From: an uncultured Alsobacter sp.
GTDB lineage: Bacteria > Pseudomonadota > Alphaproteobacteria > Rhizobiales > Beijerinckiaceae
Length of the DNA: 64,000 nucleotides
Assembly: GCF_945952055.1 (NCBI RefSeq)
Contig: NZ_CAMFHB010000007.1
Coordinates: 117,785 to 181,784 of the forward strand
Reading direction: 5' to 3'
Shown: piece by piece, positions 33,786 to 41,687 of the stretch
How the letters are laid out: every line of letters starts with the position of its first letter
Numbering within the stretch: position 1 is the first letter of the stretch
The notes under the pieces: model-generated
The model's database searches: none
Told to the model about the DNA's origin: nothing
Seen by the model: only the letters and a program-made list of their open reading frames with translations
Made by a program: the position numbers and the translations under genes

Positions 33786-34091
33786 GACGTGGTCATAGCA
33801 GGATCCGCGCGCCATGCACCGGTTTCGTCCGGGCCTGGACGGCTGGGCTGCGCGTCACCCCCAAGGACGCGAAGGCGTGCCCAGCCCCGGCATGTGCACT
33901 CCGGAAAACAGGGTGCGTTCGCCATCGGCGGCGCGAAGGAGACCGCCTCCGCGATCTTCGCCGCCCTCACGGACCCGACTGATGCTGGCTACAAGGGGAT
34001 CCGTGCGGACGCCGACCAGCCTCCGGCTAGGTGCCCGGCGGCCCAACTTCGCACAAACCGACACCCGCCCTTTCAGCCCGCAGCCCCCACC
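33786..34091. other. Gene-free stretch, 306 bp
   Basis: No supported gene. It contains the 5' leader of the ABC transporter gene and the 3' flank of the LysR gene. Confidence 0.5.
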
Positions 34092-35030
34092 TCACCCGAG
34101 CTGCATCTCGCGGATGATCGAGACGAACTCGTCGGCGTTTTCAGACAGCTGCTCGCCCTTTCGGCGGATGATGCCGTAGGGCGTGAGCGGGTTGTCGATG
34201 CTGATGGCCAGTCTGCACAGGCGGCCGATCCTCGTCTCCTCCTCGACGATCGAGCGCGGCAGGATCGCCACCATGCCGGCCCGGCGCACCAGATGGAGCG
34301 TCGCGAAAATCGAGGTGGTCTCGACGATGTTGACGAGGGGCGGCAGGCCCGAGGCGGCGATCGTTCCGTCGATCACCTGCCGCATCGGGCTCGACGATTG
34401 CTGCACCACCCAGGGGAACTGCATCATGTCGGCCCAGCTCACCGCACGCCGCCGCACGAGCGGGTGCTCCGGGGCTGCAAACGCCCAGAGTTCCTCGATC
34501 CCGAGCGGCTCGACCTCGAAGGCGGCCATGTGCCGCTGCTCGGTCGGGCGGCCGATCACGAGGTCGAGCTCCCCCTTCTCGAGAGCCTCGAGGAGACGGT
34601 CGCTCGTGACCGTCGAGACTTCGATGGTCATCAGGGGACGACGCCGCTTCAGCTCGGCGATGGCCAGCGGCAAGACGTCCGGGGCGGTGGCCATGATGGC
34701 GCCGATGGCGAGCATGCCGTAGCCGCCGTGCTTGAGGGTGCCCAGCGCCTTCTCGAACCGGTTGAGGCTTCGGATCGCCTCCTCGGCGAAGGCGATCACG
34801 AACAGCCCGATATCGTTGGGACGGGTGGCGCGCTGCGTTCGCTCGAACAGGCGCACGCCGAGGATGCTCTCGATCTCCTGCAGCATCTTGGTGGCCGCAG
34901 GCTGCGTGATGTTCATCTCTTCCGCGGCGCGATGCATGTTCCGGGTATGGCTGAGCGCGAGGATCAACCGCAGATGCCGGTAACGCAGTTGCCCCACGAC
35001 AGGGCTGATGTCCGGAACATCGAAGGCCAT
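34092..35030 (-). CDS. LysR-family transcriptional regulator
   Basis: About 312 residues: an N-terminal winged helix-turn-helix (LRYRHLRLILALSHTRNMHRAAE, then MNITQPAATKMLQEIE) followed by a substrate-binding domain of normal length. It is divergent from the SDR/rhmD/TRAP operon across a 122-bp gap, so it very probably controls that operon in response to a sugar acid or its breakdown product. The start at 35030 has an AGAGG site; ATG 35054 is an alternative. Confidence 0.9.
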   Translation of the reverse strand: MAFDVPDISPVVGQLRYRHLRLILALSHTRNMHRAAEEMNITQPAATKMLQEIESILGVRLFERTQRATRPNDIGLFVIAFAEEAIRSLNRFEKALGTLKHGGYGMLAIGAIMATAPDVLPLAIAELKRRRPLMTIEVSTVTSDRLLEALEKGELDLVIGRPTEQRHMAAFEVEPLGIEELWAFAAPEHPLVRRRAVSWADMMQFPWVVQQSSSPMRQVIDGTIAASGLPPLVNIVETTSIFATLHLVRRAGMVAILPRSIVEEETRIGRLCRLAISIDNPLTPYGIIRRKGEQLSENADEFVSIIREMQLG

Positions 35031-35152
35031 CGATGCCTCTTTGGAATTGATCAAGTCGAAAATCTCATTATCCGGTTATCATAGGTCACGCTAGCGTCCC
35101 GCCCAATCGGGATGCGCGGGCCCTCACCGCGCACCAAAGCCCTGGGTGAGGA
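35031..35152. promoter_or_regulatory. Divergent promoter region, LysR / sugar-acid operon
   Basis: A 122-bp gap between divergent genes. The AT-rich segment CATTATCCGGTTATCATAG around 35066-35084 stands out and is a candidate LysR binding or -35/-10 region. Confidence 0.45.
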
Positions 35153-35914
35153 ATGACCGGAAAAGCCACCATCGACCTGTCGTCGCGCGTTGCCATCGTC
35201 ACCGGTGGCGCGCGGGGCATCGGCTACGCCGCCGCCGAGCGCCTGCTCTCCTCCGGCGCAACCGTGGTGCTGTGGGACATCGACGGCGAAGCGCTCGGCA
35301 AGGCCGCCGCCGCGCTGGCGGCCAGGGGTCGCGTGTCGACCGACGTCGTGGAACTGACCAGCGCGGAGGCCGTCGCCATGTCGACGGAGGCCGTGGTTGC
35401 GCGCCACGGTAAGATCGACATTCTCGTCAACAATGCCGGCATCACCGGCGGCAACGCCAAGCTCTGGGAACTCGATCCCGCCGTCTGGCGCAAGGTGGTC
35501 GAGGTCAACCTGGTCGGCCCCTTCCTGACCTGCCATGCGGTCGTGCCCAGGATGCTCGCCAACGGATATGGCCGCATCGTCAACGTCGCGTCCATCGCCG
35601 GCAAGGAAGGCAATCCCAACGCGTCGCACTACTCCGCGTCGAAGGCCGGTCTCATCGGCCTGACGAAGTCGCTGGGCAAGGAGTTGGCCACATCCAATAT
35701 CCTGGTCAACTGCATCACGCCGGCCGCCGCCAAGACCGACATCTTCTCGCAGATGAAGCCCGAGTTCATCCAGTTCATGCTGTCGAAGATCCCGATGAAC
35801 CGCTTCGTCGAGGTGGAGGAGATCGCCGCCATGATCGCGTGGCTGTCGAGCGAAGACCTGTCCTTCACCACGGGCGGCGTGTTCGACATCTCGGGTGGGC
35901 GGGCGGTTTACTGA
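35153..35914 (+). CDS. Short-chain dehydrogenase/reductase, probable sugar-acid dehydrogenase
   Basis: A 253-residue SDR with the Rossmann motif TGGARGIG, the NNAG motif ([10 protein letters not shown]), catalytic S/Y/K in VASIAGKEG and HYSASKAG, and the C-terminal [25 protein letters not shown] site precedes the ATG. The next gene encodes L-rhamnonate dehydratase, so it may oxidise 2-keto-3-deoxy-L-rhamnonate with NAD+ in the diketo route. The substrate is inferred from context only. Confidence 0.9.
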   Translation: MTGKATIDLSSRVAIVTGGARGIGYAAAERLLSSGATVVLWDIDGEALGKAAAALAARGRVSTDVVELTSAEAVAMSTEAVVARHGKIDILVNNAGITGGNAKLWELDPAVWRKVVEVNLVGPFLTCHAVVPRMLANGYGRIVNVASIAGKEGNPNASHYSASKAGLIGLTKSLGKELATSNILVNCITPAAAKTDIFSQMKPEFIQFMLSKIPMNRFVEVEEIAAMIAWLSSEDLSFTTGGVFDISGGRAVY

Positions 35915-37110
35915 TGACGAAGGCCAAGGGAGTCCCCACGATCCGCCAGGTTCGTGCTTACACCGTGCGAGGCGGGGGCGCGGATTATCACGACCAGCCG
36001 GGCGGCCACTGGATCGATGCCCAGATCGCGACCCCCATGTCGCGCTACCCCGAGTACCGGCAGACACGCACGTCCTTCGGCATCAACGTGCTGGGCTCGC
36101 TCGTCGTGGAAATCGAGGCCAGCGATGGGACCGTCGGCTTCGCGGTGACCACGGGCGGCGAGATCGGCTGCTACATCGTGGAGAAGCATCTCGCCCGGTT
36201 CCTCGAGGGCCAGAAGGTCACCGACATCGAGAAGATGTGGGACCAGATGTATTTCTCGACGCAGTTCTACGGGCGCAAGGGCGTCGTGGTGAACACGATC
36301 TCGGGGGTCGACCTGGCCCTTTGGGATCTCCTGGCCAAGGTCCGGCAGGAACCGGTGCACCAGTTGCTCGGCGGCCCCGTCCGCGACGAACTCGTCTTCT
36401 ACGCGACGGGTGCACGGCCCGACCTAGCCCGCAAGCTCGGCTTCATCGGCGGCAAGCTGCCCCTGAAGCATGGGCCGGCGGAAGGGGAGGAAGGCCTCAG
36501 GAAGAACGTCGAGGGGATCGCCGGATTGCGCGCGGAGGTCGGCCCGGACTTCTGGCTCATGCTCGACTGCTGGATGGCGCTCGACCTCGACTATGCGACG
36601 CGCCTGGCCGAGGCGACGCGTCCCTACGGCCTGAAATGGATCGAGGAGGCGCTCTCGCCGGACGACTACTGGGGCTACGCGGCGCTGCGCAAGGCCGTAC
36701 CCAGGGGCATGCTGGTGACCACCGGCGAGCACGAGGCGACGCGGTGGGGCTTTCGGCTCCTCCTCGACATGGGTTGCTGCGACATCATCCAGCCCGACGT
36801 CGGCTGGTGCGGCGGGATCACCGAGTTGATCAGGATCTCGGCCCTGGCGGATGCCCACGGGGTCCCGGTCATCCCGCACGGGTCGAGCGTCTACAGCTAC
36901 CACTTCGTCTGCACCAGGGCGAACAGCCCCTTCGCCGAATTCCTGATGATGTCGCCGCAAGCCGACGAAGTCGTCCCGATGTTCAATCCGCTCCTTCTGG
37001 ACGAGCCGGTGCCCGAGAACGGACGCATGAAAGTCTCCGTTCTGGACAAGCCGGGGTTCGGGGTCCGGCTCAATCCCGCCTGTACGCTGCATCGACCGCA
37101 CACGCACTGA
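35914..37110 (+). CDS. rhmD: L-rhamnonate dehydratase (enolase superfamily)
   Basis: A 398-residue enzyme closely following the RhmD pattern: the [22 protein letters not shown] segment near the start, [23 protein letters not shown], the metal aspartate in FWLMLDCWM, the metal glutamates in KWIEEALSP and [11 protein letters not shown], catalytic [12 protein letters not shown] and the end [12 protein letters not shown]. It dehydrates L-rhamnonate (and epimeric acids in some homologues) to 2-keto-3-deoxy-L-rhamnonate. The start overlaps the SDR stop (TGATG). The TRAP genes downstream probably import the sugar acid. Confidence 0.93.
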   Translation: MTKAKGVPTIRQVRAYTVRGGGADYHDQPGGHWIDAQIATPMSRYPEYRQTRTSFGINVLGSLVVEIEASDGTVGFAVTTGGEIGCYIVEKHLARFLEGQKVTDIEKMWDQMYFSTQFYGRKGVVVNTISGVDLALWDLLAKVRQEPVHQLLGGPVRDELVFYATGARPDLARKLGFIGGKLPLKHGPAEGEEGLRKNVEGIAGLRAEVGPDFWLMLDCWMALDLDYATRLAEATRPYGLKWIEEALSPDDYWGYAALRKAVPRGMLVTTGEHEATRWGFRLLLDMGCCDIIQPDVGWCGGITELIRISALADAHGVPVIPHGSSVYSYHFVCTRANSPFAEFLMMSPQADEVVPMFNPLLLDEPVPENGRMKVSVLDKPGFGVRLNPACTLHRPHTH

Positions 37111-37147
37111 GACAACTCAGGCCAACAAACCGAGGGAAGGACACGCC

Positions 37148-38155
37148 ATGACGAGGTTTTCCAATCCAAGCCGCCGCACTCTGGGGCTGATGGCCGGGGC
37201 CGGCGCTTTGTCGCTGGCCATGCCCGGCATCGTCCGCGCACAGACCAAGCGCACCCTGCGCCTCGCCCACCATCTGCCGACCGCGTCGGAACAGCACCTC
37301 GCCGCCGAACTCTTCGCCAAGAAGGTGGCGGCCGCCTCCAATGGGACCATCACCATCCAGATCCTGCCCGCCGGGCAGGGCGGCGGCCAGCGCGAGGTGA
37401 TCGAGTCCGTGTCGCTGGGCACGCTGGACATGGGCTACGGCGAGTCCGGGCTCTACGCCAACTACGTCCCGGAATTTTCGGTCCTGGCGCTCGCCTATCT
37501 CTACCGCGACATCGACCACTGGAAGAAGGTGGTGGACGGAGACGTCGGCTCCTCGCTCGCGGGGGCGCTCGAGAAGAAGTCCAACCTGAAGGTCTTGAAC
37601 TGGATGGTCGGGGGCTACCGCTACTCGTTCCTGCGCAACAAGCCGATCAACACGCCGGACGACTTCAAGGGCGTGAAGATGCGCCTGCCGGAGGCCCCCG
37701 TGTTCGTGAAGACGTTCGCCGCACTGGGCGCGATCCCGACGCCGGTTCCCGCACCGGAGATGTACGCCGCGCTGCAGACGGGCGTCGTCGACGGCATGGA
37801 GGGCACGGCGGAGGTGGGCTACACCTTCAAGATCTTCCAGGTGACGAAATACCTGTCGAAGACCCGGCACATCCTGCTCGACGGTTCCTTCGCCATGAAT
37901 GCCGCCAACCTCGCCAAGATGTCGAGCGAGGAGCAGGCCATCATCGTCAAGGCGGCCGTGGACACGGCGACCGAACAGCGCTCGGCCCACTTCGAGCGCG
38001 AAAAGCAGTGGATCGAGAAGCTCGTGTCCGAAGGCAAGATCACCGTGAACGAGCCGGACCTGAAGCCGTTCGCCGACAGGCTCGCCGCGCTCCAGAACGA
38101 GTTCGCGGCGGCCTCCAAGGCGAGCGACCTTCTCGACAAGATCCGCAAGCTCTGA
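37148..38155 (+). CDS. dctP: TRAP transporter solute-binding protein (DctP)
   Basis: A 335-residue periplasmic binding protein. The twin-arginine-like leader SRRTLGLMAGAGALSLAMPG suggests Tat or Sec export, with a signal end near VRAQT. The mature start LRLAHHLPTASEQHLAAELF is typical of DctP, and the conserved R in KGVKMRLPEAPVF contacts the ligand carboxylate. AGGGAAGGA precedes the ATG. It lies in an operon with rhmD, so the ligand is probably L-rhamnonate or a similar aldonic acid. Confidence 0.93.
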   Translation: MTRFSNPSRRTLGLMAGAGALSLAMPGIVRAQTKRTLRLAHHLPTASEQHLAAELFAKKVAAASNGTITIQILPAGQGGGQREVIESVSLGTLDMGYGESGLYANYVPEFSVLALAYLYRDIDHWKKVVDGDVGSSLAGALEKKSNLKVLNWMVGGYRYSFLRNKPINTPDDFKGVKMRLPEAPVFVKTFAALGAIPTPVPAPEMYAALQTGVVDGMEGTAEVGYTFKIFQVTKYLSKTRHILLDGSFAMNAANLAKMSSEEQAIIVKAAVDTATEQRSAHFEREKQWIEKLVSEGKITVNEPDLKPFADRLAALQNEFAAASKASDLLDKIRKL

Positions 38156-38170
38156 ACGGCCGACCCACCC

Positions 38171-38638
38171 ATGTACACCGCGGTTGATGGTCTCATGCGG
38201 CTCGTCAAGGCCGTTGCGACGATGTGCTTCGCAGTCATGATCCTGATGACCCTCGTGCAGGTCATCAACCGCTACGCATTCAGTTTCCCCCTCTTCTGGA
38301 CGGAGGAGTTCATCGTGCTCCTGCTCGTCTGGTCGATGCTGCTCGGCATGCCCGTTCAGCTGTGGACGCATGAGGAGATCGTGGTGGACGTCGTGCCGGC
38401 GACCACGCCCGTGATGGAAGAGGCGAAGCACTACCTCACGCTCGCCGCGTCGGTCGCGTTCTGCTGCGTCCTGGCCTGGTCGGGATGGGCTTACGCGCAG
38501 CGCGGCTTTCCCGTCCACTCGCCCGCTCTCGACCTCTCCCGGTTCTGGTTCTTCCTTCCCATTCCGCTGTCCGCGGCCCTGTCCGTCGTCGCGCTCCTGC
38601 TGCGGCCCAGAGCGCCATCGACCGGAGGCTTCGAGTGA
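38171..38638 (+). CDS. dctQ: TRAP transporter small permease (DctQ)
   Basis: A 155-residue four-helix protein with the DctQ signature NRYAFSFPLFWTEEFIVLLLVW and HEEIVVDVVPATTP. It is the small membrane subunit coupling DctP to DctM. The gene lies 15 bp after dctP, and its stop codon overlaps the dctM start (TGATG). Length and helix order are normal. Confidence 0.93.
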   Translation: MYTAVDGLMRLVKAVATMCFAVMILMTLVQVINRYAFSFPLFWTEEFIVLLLVWSMLLGMPVQLWTHEEIVVDVVPATTPVMEEAKHYLTLAASVAFCCVLAWSGWAYAQRGFPVHSPALDLSRFWFFLPIPLSAALSVVALLLRPRAPSTGGFE

Positions 38639-39909
38639 TGCTCTGGACCCTGGTACTGGCCCTGATGGCGTTCATCGCGCTGGGCATGCCGATCGCGTTC
38701 TCGATGGGCCTCGCGGCGGTGGTGGCGCTGGCCATCGACGGGACCGTGCCGCTCATCGTGCTGCCCCAGAAGATGTACTCGTCGCTGGACAGCTTCCCGC
38801 TCCTGGCCATCCCCCTCTTCATCCTGGCCGGCTCGGTGATGAACGTGGGCGGGATCACGGGCAGCCTGATCGGGCTGTCGCGGGTTCTCGTCGGCCATCT
38901 CAAAGGCGGACTCGGCCATGTCACGGTCCTGACGAACGTGCTGTTCTCCACCATCTCGGGATCGGCGGCGGCCTCCGCCGCCGCCGTCGGATCGATGCTG
39001 ATCCCCGAGATGAAGAAGGACGGCTACAAGCCGGAGGATGCCGCGGTCATCAACGCCGCCGCGGCCATCCTCGGCCCTGTCATTCCACCATCGGTGGTGA
39101 TGGTCATCTACGGGGCGATGACGGGCCTCTCGATCGGTACCCTGCTGCTCGCAGGCATCGGCCCCGGCATCCTCATCGCCCTCATCCTGATGTGCGCCGT
39201 CTGGCTGATGTCGCGCGCCAGCGACCTCAAGATCTATCCGCGCGCCACCCTGGCCGAGGCCCGCAAGGCGTTCGTCGAAGCGGTGCCGGCACTCATCATG
39301 CCCGGCATCATCGTCGGGGGGATCGTCTCCGGCCTGTTCACCGCGACCGAGGCCGGCGTCATCGCCGTCGCCTATGGCATGATCTACGCGCTGGCGTCGC
39401 GTCGCACGAGCCTCTCGGGGCTCATGAAGCAGATCACGGAGGCCACGGTCGTCTCCTCCTCCATCATGATCATCCTCGGCGGAGCGGCCCTCTTCGGCTG
39501 GATCGTCGCACGGCAGGGCGTGCCGGTCATGATCGCGGACTGGCTGCAGGCCATGACCGCGAGCCCGGCGATCGTCATGGTCCTGATCCTGGCCGTGCTG
39601 CTGATCGTGGGCATCTTCATCGAGCCCATTCCGGCGCTCGTCATGCTGGTTCCCGTCTTCCAGCCGATCGCCGCCGCCTACGGCTTCGATCCCTATCACT
39701 TCGCGATGGTCATGACCTTCGGCCTGCTGCTCGGGTCGCTGACCCCGCCGGTCGCCGTGCTCGTGCTGATCACGTGCAAGATCGCCCGCGTCGACGTGAA
39801 CAGGGCCAATCGGCCGCTCGTGCCGATGTTCCTGTGCATGGTCGCCGCGCTGGTGCTGATCGCGTACATCCCCTGGATCTCGCTGGTCGGACCCAAGCTG
39901 CTGGATTGA
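38638..39909 (+). CDS. dctM: TRAP transporter large permease (DctM)
   Basis: A 423-residue permease with family hallmarks FPLLAIPLFILAGSVMN, SGSAAASAAAVGSMLIPEMKK, AAAAILGPVIPPSVVMVIYG and the C-terminal TPPVAVLVLITCKI. It is the ion-coupled transport subunit. It completes a TRAP system (DctPQM) linked to L-rhamnonate breakdown. No terminator is obvious, but 170 bp of lower-GC sequence follows before dabB. Confidence 0.95.
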   Translation: MLWTLVLALMAFIALGMPIAFSMGLAAVVALAIDGTVPLIVLPQKMYSSLDSFPLLAIPLFILAGSVMNVGGITGSLIGLSRVLVGHLKGGLGHVTVLTNVLFSTISGSAAASAAAVGSMLIPEMKKDGYKPEDAAVINAAAAILGPVIPPSVVMVIYGAMTGLSIGTLLLAGIGPGILIALILMCAVWLMSRASDLKIYPRATLAEARKAFVEAVPALIMPGIIVGGIVSGLFTATEAGVIAVAYGMIYALASRRTSLSGLMKQITEATVVSSSIMIILGGAALFGWIVARQGVPVMIADWLQAMTASPAIVMVLILAVLLIVGIFIEPIPALVMLVPVFQPIAAAYGFDPYHFAMVMTFGLLLGSLTPPVAVLVLITCKIARVDVNRANRPLVPMFLCMVAALVLIAYIPWISLVGPKLLD

Positions 39910-40081
39910 CCTGGCCGGTCGGTGCGACGCCGGCAATGACGACGCCACTGGAGCATGGACCGCGTTCCCCCTACACCCGCTTTCACTTCCAAAAAACAGA
40001 ACGTTTTTGCCGAAAGAATGAATTTTCCAAAATAAGCGCGCCGCCCTATCTCCTCCGGACACACTGCTTCGGAGGTCACCC

Positions 40082-41644
40082 GTGTCGCTCGGCATCCCTG
40101 TCGCCCTGTTGTCTCCTCTCCTGTTCCTCATCGGCGCGGCGCTGGCTCTGCGCAGTCCGGGCCGGCGTCCCGGTTCGCTGCCGCGCGTGGCCGAAGGGCT
40201 GGCACTGGGCGCGTTGGGAGCAGCGGTGGCGGGGCTGGTGCAGTTCATGGCCGCGGGGACGACCGGCGTCTCCCTCGGCAGCGGAGCGCTCCAGGTCGCC
40301 CTGAAGCTCGACGTCATCGGCACCACCATGACGCTCCTCGTCGCATTCGTCGGCTGGGTCGTGGTGCGCTACGCCCGGACCTACCTCGACGGCGAGAGCC
40401 GGGAGGGCGCCTTCCACGGCCTCTTGATGGCGACGCTCGCCGCGGTGCTGGTGCTGGTGCAGGCCGGCAGCCTGCTCACGCTGGTCGCGGGTTTCGTCGC
40501 CGTGGGCCTCGGCCTGCGCAACCTGCTGCTGTTCTATCCCGAGAGGCCGGCGGCGCGGCGGGCGGCGGCGAAGTTCACCCTGGTGTGGAGCGCGGGCGAC
40601 GTCGTGCTGATGCTGGGCTTCGTCCTGATCGGCTGGAGCCTGGGCACGGCGGACCTCGCGGGCCTCAAGACCTCGGCCGCGGACGGCCTCTCGGCCACCG
40701 CCCATGTGGGCGTGGCGCTGGTGGTGCTGGCGGCGGCGCTGAAGACCGCGACCTTCCCCGTCCATGGCTGGCTGACCGAGGTGATGGAAGCGCCCACGCC
40801 GGTCTCGGCGCTGCTGCACGCGGGCATCATCAACGCCGGCGGCCTGCTGCTCATTCGCCTGTCTGACCTCGTCCAGGCGAGCCCGGGCGCCATGGGCGCG
40901 CTGGTGATGCTCGGTGGTCTCACGGCCCTGTTCGGGGCGACGGTGATGCTCACGCAGAGCGCCGTGAAGACGGCGCTCGCCTGGTCCACCGTGGCGCAGA
41001 TGGGCTTCATGCTGCTCCAGTGCGGCCTCGGCCTGTGGCCGCTGGCGCTGCTGCACATCGTCGCCCATGCGCTCTACAAGGCCCACGCCTTCCTGAGCTC
41101 GGGAGACGCGGTCGAGGCGGTCGCCGCACAGCGGCGGCCGGGCCCCGTCGCGGTGCCGGGCGGGGCCGCCGTCGCCCGCTCCTTCGCGGTGGCGGTGCTG
41201 CTCTACGCGGTGGTGGCGGGCGCCTTCGGCCTGCTCGTGGGGCCCAAGTCCGCGCAGGCGCTTGCGCTGGGCGTCATCCTGATCTTCGGCGTCGCCTACC
41301 TCGTGGCCCAAGGCCTGGCGGATGCCGCCCCCCGCGCCCTCACCCAGCGCACCGCCGTCGCGGCGGCGATGGCCGCGGTAGCCTACTTCGCCTTCCACAT
41401 CCTGGCCGGCGCGCTGTGGGGCGGTGCCCTGCCCAAGGCGCCCTCCCCCGGTCCGCTGGAGTGGGCCCTGATCGTGCTCGCGCTCTTCTCCTTCGGCCTG
41501 GTGGCCGTCGCCCAGACGCTCTTCCCGCTCTGGGCCCACCACCCGGCCACCGTGGGGCTGCGCGTGCACCTCGCCAATGGGCTCTACCTCAATGCCGTCC
41601 TCGACCGGCTCATCGGCGGCTTCCGCATCGCCCGGACGCAGTGA
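40082..41644 (+). CDS. dabB: Inorganic carbon transporter subunit DabB (NuoL-like)
   Basis: A 520-residue polytopic protein of the proton-conducting NuoL/MrpA-like superfamily. It shows FVGWVVVRYARTYLDGE, AALKTATFPVHGWLTEVMEAPTPVSALLHAGIINAGG (the proton-channel signature) and KTALAWSTVAQMGFMLLQCGLG. The start is GTG with a GGAGGTCACCC site. DabB supplies proton-driven energy to DabA for unidirectional CO2 hydration. The upstream gap (39910-40081) contains AAAAAC/GTTTTT arms at 39992-40008 that could be a regulatory site. The protein alone could be mistaken for an Nuo subunit; the dabA neighbour decides. Confidence 0.93.
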   Translation: MSLGIPVALLSPLLFLIGAALALRSPGRRPGSLPRVAEGLALGALGAAVAGLVQFMAAGTTGVSLGSGALQVALKLDVIGTTMTLLVAFVGWVVVRYARTYLDGESREGAFHGLLMATLAAVLVLVQAGSLLTLVAGFVAVGLGLRNLLLFYPERPAARRAAAKFTLVWSAGDVVLMLGFVLIGWSLGTADLAGLKTSAADGLSATAHVGVALVVLAAALKTATFPVHGWLTEVMEAPTPVSALLHAGIINAGGLLLIRLSDLVQASPGAMGALVMLGGLTALFGATVMLTQSAVKTALAWSTVAQMGFMLLQCGLGLWPLALLHIVAHALYKAHAFLSSGDAVEAVAAQRRPGPVAVPGGAAVARSFAVAVLLYAVVAGAFGLLVGPKSAQALALGVILIFGVAYLVAQGLADAAPRALTQRTAVAAAMAAVAYFAFHILAGALWGGALPKAPSPGPLEWALIVLALFSFGLVAVAQTLFPLWAHHPATVGLRVHLANGLYLNAVLDRLIGGFRIARTQ

Positions 41645-41687
41645 TCCGCCCGCCTCCCGCCAGACGCCCTGCTCCCAGGAGACCGCC

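Noticed and set aside
40082..41644. dabB as an isolated NADH dehydrogenase subunit (NuoL)
   Set aside because: Adjacent dabA with a complete zinc site identifies it as the Dab partner; no other nuo genes are nearby.
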